Assembly: GCF_021216675.1 (NCBI RefSeq)
Contig: NZ_CP086120.1
Span: 3,904,501-3,968,500, forward strand
DNA: 64,000 nucleotides
Reading direction: 5' to 3'
Source: Streptomyces gobiensis
Lineage (GTDB): Bacteria > Actinomycetota > Actinomycetes > Streptomycetales > Streptomycetaceae
Shown here piece by piece: positions 34,649 to 41,269 of this stretch. Within the stretch, counting starts at the first letter, position 1; every line of letters begins with the position of its first letter. A program made the translations under genes and the position numbers. The notes below the pieces were generated by a model, which was not told where the DNA came from, searched no databases, and was given only the letters and a program-made list of their open reading frames with translations.

Positions 34649-35422
34649 GTGGCAGTGAAGAACAGCGTGCTGGCCGCCGCCGTTTCCGTGGTAGTCCTGA
34701 GCCTTGCCGGCTGCTCGAGCGGCGGTGGAGCCGACGGCGAGAAGAAGGACGAAGGGGAACGGGCCGAACAGACCGGGCAGGCAGATCTCGCCAGCAGGCC
34801 GGCCGAGGAGATCCGCGATACCGCGGTCAAGGCGATGAAGTCGGCGAAGTCCTTCACCGCCGAGGGGACCATCACACCGGCTGACGAGATCCTGACCATG
34901 AAGGTCAGCGTCAGCGACGCGCAGTGCACGGGCAGCGCTGAAACGGGTGATTCGGGCGGCTTTCAGATGCGGGGGAAGGACGGCGCCTACTACATGAAGC
35001 CGGACAACGCGTTCGTCGAAGGGAAGCTGGCCGCCTTCCTGCCGGAGGCCGCCAGACAGGCCAAGGGAAAGTGGCTCAAGTTCAAGGGCGACAACCAGTT
35101 CGGGCTCTGCGACAAGAACACCATGGTGGACAGCCTCATGCAGACCCCCGGGAGCAACGGCTCCGGCCTCAGGAAGGGCAAGCCGGCCAAGCTGGACGGC
35201 ACCCCGGTCATTCCGGTCACCAGTGAGGACAAGAAGAGCGGCAGCACCGTCACGTTCTATATCGCCGATGACGAGGCCAAGCCCTACATCCTGAAGCGGG
35301 AGGTCGAGGCCAAGGACGGAGACAAACCCGGCACCGTGACCTTCAGCGACTTCGGCAAGGCGGTCAAGGCGGAGACTCCGCCGAAGGACCAGACCGTGGA
35401 CGTCGGCGGGCTGGGCCGCTGA
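34649..35422 (+). CDS. Secreted lipoprotein between adnA and adnB (257 aa)
   Basis: Signal sequence with lipobox LAGC (lipidated Cys22), a Lys/Glu-rich linker and a domain patterned like the lipoprotein at 6349 (AVKAMKSAKSFTAEGTI; GAYYMKPDNAF; GKWLKFKGDNQ; two Cys, in DAQCTG and FGLCDK, could form a disulfide). GTG start with AAGGGG about ten bases upstream. It sits 47 bases after adnA and 52 before adnB, so it splits a helicase-nuclease pair that is contiguous in S. coelicolor (SCO5183/SCO5184, from memory). No functional link to DNA repair is apparent; insertion into a strong operon is the simplest reading. Confidence 0.82.
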   Translation: MAVKNSVLAAAVSVVVLSLAGCSSGGGADGEKKDEGERAEQTGQADLASRPAEEIRDTAVKAMKSAKSFTAEGTITPADEILTMKVSVSDAQCTGSAETGDSGGFQMRGKDGAYYMKPDNAFVEGKLAAFLPEAARQAKGKWLKFKGDNQFGLCDKNTMVDSLMQTPGSNGSGLRKGKPAKLDGTPVIPVTSEDKKSGSTVTFYIADDEAKPYILKREVEAKDGDKPGTVTFSDFGKAVKAETPPKDQTVDVGGLGR

Positions 35423-35474
35423 CGACCGAAGCCGATGCCGCCGTTGTCGGCGCAGGCCGCTAGCGTGCTCTCCC

Positions 35475-38400
35475 GTGGCATCACCGCTCAACGACCCCGG
35501 GCAGCTCAAAGAGCTCCTGGGCATCCCCTTCACCCCCGAGCAGCTGGCGTGTATCACCGCACCGCCGGCTCCGCAGGTGATTGTGGCCGGAGCCGGGTCC
35601 GGTAAGACGACCGTGATGGCCGCCCGAGTCGTCTGGCTGGTCGGCACCGGACAGGTCGCCGCCGACCGGGTGCTCGGCCTCACCTTCACCAACAAGGCAG
35701 CGGGCGAGCTCGCCGAGCGGGTCCGCAAGGCGCTGATCCGGGCCGGGGTCATGGACCCGGACCCGGACCCGGCCGGTCCGCAGGAGTCACCGGGCGAGCC
35801 GGTGATCTCCACCTATCACGCCTTTGCCGGGCGGCTGCTCAAGGAACACGGGCTACGGCTGGGCATCGAACCCACCGCCCGGCTGCTCGCCGACGCCACC
35901 CGCTTTCAGCTCGCCGCGTCGGTGCTGCGCGGCGCCCCCGGCCCGTATGAGGCGCTGACCAAGACCATCAGCGCCCTGGTCGAGGACCTGCTCGCGCTGG
36001 ACGGCGAGCTCTCCGAGCACCTGGTTGAGCCGGCCCGGCTGCGCACCTACGACACCGAGCTGCTGGACCTGCTGGAGAGCGGTGAGGTACGGCTCACCAA
36101 CGCCGCGATGCGCAAGGTGCCCGAGGCCGCGCGTGGCCGCCGCGAGCTCCTCGGGCTTGTCGAGGAGTACCGGAGCCGTAAGCGACAACGCGACCTGCTC
36201 GACTTTGGCGACCAGATAGCCCTGGCCGCGCGTCTCGCCCGGGACCGGCCCGAGGTGGGCCGGATCCTGCGCGAGGAATTCTCCGTGGTCCTCCTCGATG
36301 AGTACCAGGACACCTCGGTCGCCCAGCGCATCCTCCTCGCCGGGCTCTTCAGGGACGGCACCGGGCATCCCGTCACCGCCGTCGGCGACCCCTGCCAGGC
36401 CATCTACGGCTGGCGCGGTGCGTCCGTCGCCAACCTCGATGAGTTCCCCCGCCACTTCCCGCACGCCGACGGCACCCCCGCCCGCCGCTTCGCGCTCAGC
36501 GAGAACCGCCGCAGCGGCGGCCGTCTGCTGGAGCTGGCCAACGAGCTGGCCGCCCCACTGCGCGCCCGCCACCAGGGCGTCGAGGCGCTGCGCCCCGCCC
36601 CCGGCGCCGAGCGCGACGGCCTCGTCCGCTGCGCCCTGCTGAACACCCACGCCGAGGAGCTCGACTGGCTCGCCGACTCCCTCGCCCATCTGGTCCGTAC
36701 CGGCACCCCGCCCGGCGAGATCGCGGTGCTCTGCCGCAGCGCGGCCGACTTCGCCGAGATCCAGGGCACGCTCGTGGCCCGGGACGTGCCGGTCGAGGCC
36801 GTGGGGCTCTCCGGGCTGCTGCATCTGCCGGAGGTCGCCGACCTCGTCGCCATGTGCGAGGTGCTTCAGGACCCGACCGCCAACGCCTCCCTCGTCCGGC
36901 TGCTCACCGGCCCCCGCTGGCGTATCGGCCCCCGCGACCTGGCCCTGCTCGGCCGACGGGCCCGGCTGCTGGTCCACTACGCCCCGGACGAGCCAGACCC
37001 GGACGCCGACCGCCGCCTGGCCGCCGCCGTCGAAGGCACCGACCCGGCCGAGGTCACCTCACTCGCCGACGCCCTCGACACCTTCCTGGAGTCCGACGGC
37101 TACGACGACGGGCTGCCCTTCTCCGCCGAGGCCCGTGTCCGGTTCGCCCGGTTCGCTACGGAGATACGCGAGCTGCGGCGCTCGCTCGCCGATCCCCTGA
37201 TGGACGTCCTGCACCGGGTGCTGGCCGCCACCGGACTGGAGATCGAGCTGTCGGCCTCCCCGCACGCGCTGGCCGCCCGCCGCCGCGAGACGCTGGGCAA
37301 GTTCCTCGACATCGCCGCGGGCTTCACCTCCCTCGACGGCGAGACGACGCTGCTGGCCTTCCTCGGCTTCCTGCGTACCGCGGCCCAGTACGAGAAGGGG
37401 CTCGACAGCTCGCTGCCGGGCGGCGAGAACACGGTGAAGGTGCTCACCGCGCACAAGTCCAAGGGCCTGGAGTGGGACGTCGTCGCCGTCCCCGGCCTGG
37501 TCGCGGGCCAGTTCCCCAGCGAGCGGGCCCAGGACTCCTGGCTCACCCAGCCCAAGGTGCTGCCGCACGCCCTGCGCGGCGACGCGGCGACCCTCCCGCA
37601 GATGGGGGAGTGGACCGCGCAGGGCCGCAAGGACTACGACGCGGCGATGAAGCACCACCAGTCCACCGAGGAGCTGCGCCTGGGCTACGTCACCTTCACC
37701 CGCCCCCGCTCCCTCCTCCTCGCCTCCGGCCACTGGTGGGGCCCCTCCCAGAAGAAACCCCGCGGTCCCTCCGCCTTCCTGGACGCCCTCCGCGCTCATG
37801 GCGAGGTGGAAGCCTGGGCCGATCCCCCGCCGGACGGCGCCGAAAACCCCTCCCTCACCCACCCCACCACCGAACACACCTGGCCGCTCCCCCTGGACGA
37901 GCCCGCCCTGACCCGCCGCCGCACCGCCGCCAACGCGGTGCTGGCGCACCTGGACGGGGTGCCCGAGAACTTCGTGCCCGAGAACTTCGTGCCCGAGGAG
38001 GCCGTGCCCGAGGAGGCCGTGCCCGAGGAGCCCGTGCCCGAGGAGCCCGTGCCCGAGGAGCCCGCCGACGGCCTCTCGCCCGAGGAGGCACGGCTCACCG
38101 CGTCCTGGGACCGGGACCTGGACGCCCTCGCCGGGGAGCTGCGGCGCGCCCGTGAAACGGTCCGCGAAGTGCCCGTACCGGCGTCCCTCACCGCTACCGA
38201 GCTGCTCCGCCTGGCCGCCGACCCCGAGCAGTTCGCCCGCGACCTGGCGCGCCCCATGCCCCGCCCGCCGCAGCCCGCCGCAGCCCGCCGTGGCACCCGG
38301 TTCCACGCCTGGGTGGAGTCACGCTTCGAAGAGCTCGCGCTGCCCATGCTCGGCCCCGACGAGCTGCCCGGCGCCGAGGACGGTGTGGAGCTCACCGACG

Positions 38401-38795
38401 AGCGGGACCTCGCCACGCTCAAGGAGGCCTTCAGCCGCACCTCCTACGCCCACCGCACCCCCTATCGAGTCGAAGCCCCCTTCCAGCTCCCCCTCGCGGG
38501 CCGGGTCATCCGGGGCCGTATCGACGCGGTGTACAAGTCCCCGGACGGGGACGGCTTCGAGATCATCGACTGGAAAACCGGACGCGCTCAGCGTGCCGAC
38601 CCCCTCCAGCTGGCCATCTACCGGCTCGCCTGGGCCGAGCAGCACGGGCTGCCGCTGACCGCCGTATCCGCCGCCTTCCTGTATATCCGCAGCGGCGAGC
38701 TGATCCGCCCCGACGACCTGCCGGACCGGGCCGGGCTGGAGCGGCTGCTGCTCGACGGGCGGACGGATGCACCGGACCCGGACGACGGCGGATAG
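35475..38795 (+). CDS. adnB: AdnB-type helicase-nuclease subunit (1106 aa)
   Basis: Second UvrD-type motor and nuclease of the AdnAB resection machine. Walker A GAGSGKTT (39-46), LLDEYQDTSVAQ (motif II), VGDPCQAIYGWRGA (motif III) and TAHKSKGLEWD are present; the C-terminal nuclease carries IIDWKTGRAQ followed by QLAIYRLAW. No Fe-S cysteine cluster is seen, unlike the AdnA partner. A seven-unit Val-Pro-Glu-Glu/Asn repeat (residues 829-863) lies between motor and nuclease and probably acts as a flexible acidic linker. GTG start. A 39-codon ORF and nudC follow within 140 bases, suggesting read-through. Confidence 0.9.
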   Translation: MASPLNDPGQLKELLGIPFTPEQLACITAPPAPQVIVAGAGSGKTTVMAARVVWLVGTGQVAADRVLGLTFTNKAAGELAERVRKALIRAGVMDPDPDPAGPQESPGEPVISTYHAFAGRLLKEHGLRLGIEPTARLLADATRFQLAASVLRGAPGPYEALTKTISALVEDLLALDGELSEHLVEPARLRTYDTELLDLLESGEVRLTNAAMRKVPEAARGRRELLGLVEEYRSRKRQRDLLDFGDQIALAARLARDRPEVGRILREEFSVVLLDEYQDTSVAQRILLAGLFRDGTGHPVTAVGDPCQAIYGWRGASVANLDEFPRHFPHADGTPARRFALSENRRSGGRLLELANELAAPLRARHQGVEALRPAPGAERDGLVRCALLNTHAEELDWLADSLAHLVRTGTPPGEIAVLCRSAADFAEIQGTLVARDVPVEAVGLSGLLHLPEVADLVAMCEVLQDPTANASLVRLLTGPRWRIGPRDLALLGRRARLLVHYAPDEPDPDADRRLAAAVEGTDPAEVTSLADALDTFLESDGYDDGLPFSAEARVRFARFATEIRELRRSLADPLMDVLHRVLAATGLEIELSASPHALAARRRETLGKFLDIAAGFTSLDGETTLLAFLGFLRTAAQYEKGLDSSLPGGENTVKVLTAHKSKGLEWDVVAVPGLVAGQFPSERAQDSWLTQPKVLPHALRGDAATLPQMGEWTAQGRKDYDAAMKHHQSTEELRLGYVTFTRPRSLLLASGHWWGPSQKKPRGPSAFLDALRAHGEVEAWADPPPDGAENPSLTHPTTEHTWPLPLDEPALTRRRTAANAVLAHLDGVPENFVPENFVPEEAVPEEAVPEEPVPEEPVPEEPADGLSPEEARLTASWDRDLDALAGELRRARETVREVPVPASLTATELLRLAADPEQFARDLARPMPRPPQPAAARRGTRFHAWVESRFEELALPMLGPDELPGAEDGVELTDERDLATLKEAFSRTSYAHRTPYRVEAPFQLPLAGRVIRGRIDAVYKSPDGDGFEIIDWKTGRAQRADPLQLAIYRLAWAEQHGLPLTAVSAAFLYIRSGELIRPDDLPDRAGLERLLLDGRTDAPDPDDGG
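37959..38063 (+). repeat. 15-bp tandem repeat, 7 units, in adnB linker
   Basis: Seven 15-bp units (GTGCCCGAGAACTTC x2, then GTGCCCGAGGAGGCC x2 and GTGCCCGAGGAGCCC x3) encode VPENF, VPEEA and VPEEP. The pairwise-identical neighbours point to stepwise local duplication. The array lies between the helicase and nuclease domains and keeps frame. Confidence 0.93.
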
Positions 38796-38805
38796 GCTCA
38801 AGAGC

Positions 38806-38925
38806 ATGAGCAGCACCCCGGACAGCGCCGTCCGCACCCCCGCCGCGGACCCGGACCTGGAACGGCCCTGGGCCCTGACCCCGCTTGACAGCGCGATCCG
38901 AGCACTGGCACACGCAGGGGAGTAG
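38806..38925 (+). CDS. Possible small ORF between adnB and nudC (39 aa)
   Basis: ATG 38806 opens a 39-codon frame (MSSTPDSAVRTPAADPDLER...) ending at TAG 38923-38925, nine bases before nudC. The first residues resemble the amino end of streptomycete M20-type dipeptidases that I recall near this locus, so it may be a deletion remnant; it may also be non-coding. No clear ribosome binding site. Confidence 0.3.
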   Translation: MSSTPDSAVRTPAADPDLERPWALTPLDSAIRALAHAGE

Positions 38926-38934
38926 GGAACAGCA

Positions 38935-39876
38935 GTGACCACCTGGACCGACCACGCCGCCCACCCGCCGCTCTCGCTCACCGGCGACGGCGGCATCGAC
39001 CGCGGCGCCCACAACCGGCTGGATGAGGCCTGGCTGGCCGCAGCGTGGAGCCACCCGACGACTCGCTGCTTCGTGGTCTCCGGCGGCCAGGCGCTGGTGG
39101 TGGACACCGAGGACGGTGGCACCGAGCTGGTGACGATGCCCTCCTTCGACGCCCCGTTCACCGAGGCCCACCGCTACTTCCTCGGTACCGACGCGGACGG
39201 CGTGCGCTACTTCGCGCTGCAGAAGGACGCCCTGCCGGGCCGGATGGACGACGACGCCCGCCCCGCCGGACTGCGCGAGGCGGGGTCGCTGCTCTCCGAA
39301 CGGGACGGCGCGCTCCTCGTGCACGCCGTCGCCCTGGAGAACTGGCAGCGCCTGCACCGCTTCTGCTCACGCTGCGGCGAGCGCACGGTCATCGCGGCGG
39401 CCGGACATATCCGCCGCTGCCCGGCCTGCGGCGCCGAACACTACCCGCGCACCGACCCGGCCGTGATCATGCTGGTGACCGACGACCAGGACCGCGCCCT
39501 GCTGGGCCGCCAAGTGCACTGGCCCGAGGGCCGCTTCTCCACACTGGCGGGCTTTGTCGAGCCGGGGGAGTCCATCGAGCGCACCGTTATCCGCGAGGTG
39601 TTCGAGGAGGCGGGCGTGACGGTCGGCGAGGTCGAGTACATCACCAGCCAGCCCTGGCCCTTCCCCTCCAGCCTGATGCTGGGCTTTATGGCGCGCGCCA
39701 CATCCCCGGACATCCAGGTGGACGGTGAGGAGATCGAGGAGGCCCGCTGGTTCTCCCGCGACGACCTGCGGTTGGCGATCGAGTCCGGCGAGGTACTGCC
39801 CCCCACCGGCATCTCCATCGCATCCCGCCTGGTCGAACTCTGGTACGGCAAGCCACTGCCCAAGCCGAACCCGTAA
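38935..39876 (+). CDS. nudC: NudC: NAD(H) diphosphatase / NADcap-removing NUDIX hydrolase (313 aa)
   Basis: Hydrolyses NADH or NAD+ (and NAD-capped RNA) to NMN and AMP. An N-terminal domain leads to a zinc ribbon with C144-x2-C147 and C162-x2-C165. A complete NUDIX box follows (GFVEPGE at 206-212 through REVFEEAG near 220-227), then the NudC signature SQPWPFPSS (238-246). GTG start with GGGAAC a few bases upstream. It lies directly downstream of adnB and ends ahead of a bidirectional terminator. A nudC gene in this neighbourhood is conserved in actinobacteria (mycobacterial Rv3199c). Confidence 0.93.
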   Translation: MTTWTDHAAHPPLSLTGDGGIDRGAHNRLDEAWLAAAWSHPTTRCFVVSGGQALVVDTEDGGTELVTMPSFDAPFTEAHRYFLGTDADGVRYFALQKDALPGRMDDDARPAGLREAGSLLSERDGALLVHAVALENWQRLHRFCSRCGERTVIAAAGHIRRCPACGAEHYPRTDPAVIMLVTDDQDRALLGRQVHWPEGRFSTLAGFVEPGESIERTVIREVFEEAGVTVGEVEYITSQPWPFPSSLMLGFMARATSPDIQVDGEEIEEARWFSRDDLRLAIESGEVLPPTGISIASRLVELWYGKPLPKPNP

Positions 39877-39928
39877 CCACAGGAAAGGCCGGCGTACGCG
39901 TCACAGACGTGCCCGCGGTGCGGGACCG

Positions 39929-39970
39929 TGCACGCGGACTCCACCAAGAGCAAAGCGAAGTCCGCGTGCA
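39929..39970. terminator. 12-bp stem between convergent nudC and 40027 gene
   Basis: TGCACGCGGACT (39929-39940) and its perfect complement AGTCCGCGTGCA (39959-39970) flank an 18-base loop between two converging genes. Likely a bidirectional terminator, although neither side has a T-run. Confidence 0.65.
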
Positions 39971-40026
39971 GGCACGCGGATACCGCGAGCACGCCGACGC
40001 CCCCTAACCCAGCCAAGGGCTGGATG

Positions 40027-40335
40027 TCACTGCATCACGGCCATGGCCAGTGCGCGGCGGGCGCGCAGCGAGGCGCGCTCGGCCTTGCGCTGCATCCGGC
40101 GGGCGTTGATCAGCCGCTGGGCCACACGTTGGGAGTCGGCCCTGCGCAGTTCGTCATGCATTCGGGCCCTGGCCAAGGTTTCTGGCATGAGTTGCATTTC
40201 GCGGTTCCTGTTCTGTGGTGAGCCGGTCTCTTCGGGCCGGCTGCGAGCGGGGGTGTCGAAAGTGGAGTCGTGCATCGGGTCCTGCTTCATGGGTCCGTAC
40301 GGGGACGGATGGTCGATCGTGCCGGGGGTGTTCAT
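40027..40335 (-). CDS. Small basic hypothetical protein downstream of wblC (102 aa)
   Basis: The N-terminal half is Pro/Asp-rich and probably disordered. The C-terminal half is a strongly basic helix (ARMHDELRRADSQRVAQRLINARRMQRKAERASLRARRAL), suggesting nucleic-acid or ribosome contact; that is inference from charge alone. The ATG overlaps the wblC stop as ATGA, so it is translated with wblC and should be induced by the same antibiotics. An internal Met (MQLMPETL) is an alternative start. Not recognised as a characterised family. Confidence 0.7.
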   Translation of the reverse strand: MNTPGTIDHPSPYGPMKQDPMHDSTFDTPARSRPEETGSPQNRNREMQLMPETLARARMHDELRRADSQRVAQRLINARRMQRKAERASLRARRALAMAVMQ

Positions 40336-40691
40336 GCCGTGACCGGGTTCTTGCGCGGGCGGCCACGCGGCCGCTTCCGGGGAACCACAACGCCTTGGAC
40401 GAACAGCTCGCCGCCCCAGACGCCCCAGGGCTCGCGCCGGTCCTTGGCGCCGGTGAGGCAGGCCTCACGCAGCGGGCAGGTCTGGCAGAGCGACTTGGCG
40501 TACTCGACATCGGCGGGCGACTCAGCGAAGAAGACTTCGGGGTCGTAGCTGCGGCAGGGCACGGCAACGCCGAGGCGGTCGATGGCGTCGTCCAGCTCGG
40601 TGAGCGTGGTCAGGGGGGTCAAGGAATCCTCCGAGGTATCAGGCGGGTTCAGGTCGGTCTTGGGTGACGGGGTGTGCGTCTGCGTCTGCAC
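40332..40691 (-). CDS. wblC: WblC/WhiB7 antibiotic-response transcription factor (119 aa)
   Basis: Fe-S-containing WhiB-like regulator of intrinsic resistance to ribosome-targeting antibiotics. Cluster ligands C46, C69, C72 and C78 follow the C-x(n)-C-x2-C-x5-C pattern; GVWGG (90-94) is the turn; the C-terminal AT-hook RGRPRK (109-114) distinguishes WhiB7/WblC from other Wbl proteins. GTG at 40691 has GAGGA about ten bases upstream. A transcription attenuator and a 99-codon upstream ORF precede it (separate entries), as known for whiB7/wblC leaders. It is followed by a coupled small basic protein. uvrD2 lies just upstream, matching the mycobacterial uvrD2-whiB7 order. Confidence 0.95.
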   Translation of the reverse strand: MQTQTHTPSPKTDLNPPDTSEDSLTPLTTLTELDDAIDRLGVAVPCRSYDPEVFFAESPADVEYAKSLCQTCPLREACLTGAKDRREPWGVWGGELFVQGVVVPRKRPRGRPRKNPVTA

Positions 40692-40749
40692 TTGCTGTCT
40701 TCCTCGTCTGTCGTCGTCGGTCCGGCTGGTGGCCGGGCTGGCTTGGGGC

Positions 40750-40791
40750 AAAACAGAAGGGCCGCGGATCCCTGTGTGGGTTCCGCGGCCC
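40750..40791 (-). terminator. Attenuator hairpin in the wblC leader
   Basis: On the minus strand GGGCCGCGG (40791-40783) pairs with CCGCGGCCC (40767-40759). CCC/GGG extends the stem inside one mismatch, and TTCTGTTTT follows immediately. This intrinsic terminator ends about 60 bases before the wblC start codon and begins 27 bases after the upstream ORF stop. A second small stem (CCTGATC/GATCAGG, 40805-40823) overlaps the upstream ORF end. Confidence 0.9.
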
Positions 40792-40818
40792 TCGAAGGTG
40801 CCGACCTGATCTCGCCGA

Positions 40819-41118
40819 TCAGGCTGGATCTCTCCAGGGGTCAGGCCCACGGAAGGCCCACATCAGGTGGTGCTGCGTCTTCTGGCGTCCTTCGCCGGCA
40901 TCCGCCGCCGCGATGGAGACGGCATAGGCGTTCGCCTGTGCCGCCGCTGCTACCGCGGATGCCTTGGTCGGTCGCTCATTGCCGAAGCGCTCATTGGTGC
41001 AGCGCTCATGGGCAACGGTGGCTCCGGGCAGGCCGGTGCCGTTAAGGCGGGAGCCGAGCAGGCAGGTGGCGACGACCGAGCGGTCGGTCATTTTGGTGGT
41101 GGTCATGAAGTCGATCAC
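40819..41118 (-). CDS. wblC leader upstream ORF (99 aa)
   Basis: GTG at 41118 has a perfect GGAGG eight bases upstream (41127-41131) and opens a 99-codon frame (MIDFMTTTKMTDRSVV...) that stops at 40819, just before the attenuator. whiB7/wblC genes are known to be controlled by ribosome stalling or slow translation on an upstream ORF, which prevents the terminator from forming. The length here is long for a leader peptide; an internal ATG at 41106 or 41091 would shorten it only slightly. The product is not obviously structured and is probably a regulatory by-product. Confidence 0.7.
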   Translation of the reverse strand: MIDFMTTTKMTDRSVVATCLLGSRLNGTGLPGATVAHERCTNERFGNERPTKASAVAAAAQANAYAVSIAAADAGEGRQKTQHHLMWAFRGPDPWRDPA

Positions 41119-41269
41119 TGGTCTCGCCTCCTCTCGGCGTCTCGGAGGGACCGGCCGAGGCTGGTCCCGAAGATGTTCAGGGTTCAGTACAGCATGGAAA
41201 AGGTGAAGCGAGAAAGCCCCGCCCTCTCCACGTCTGGAAGGCTATGAGGCTTCCTTGGGCCCGCGCAAA

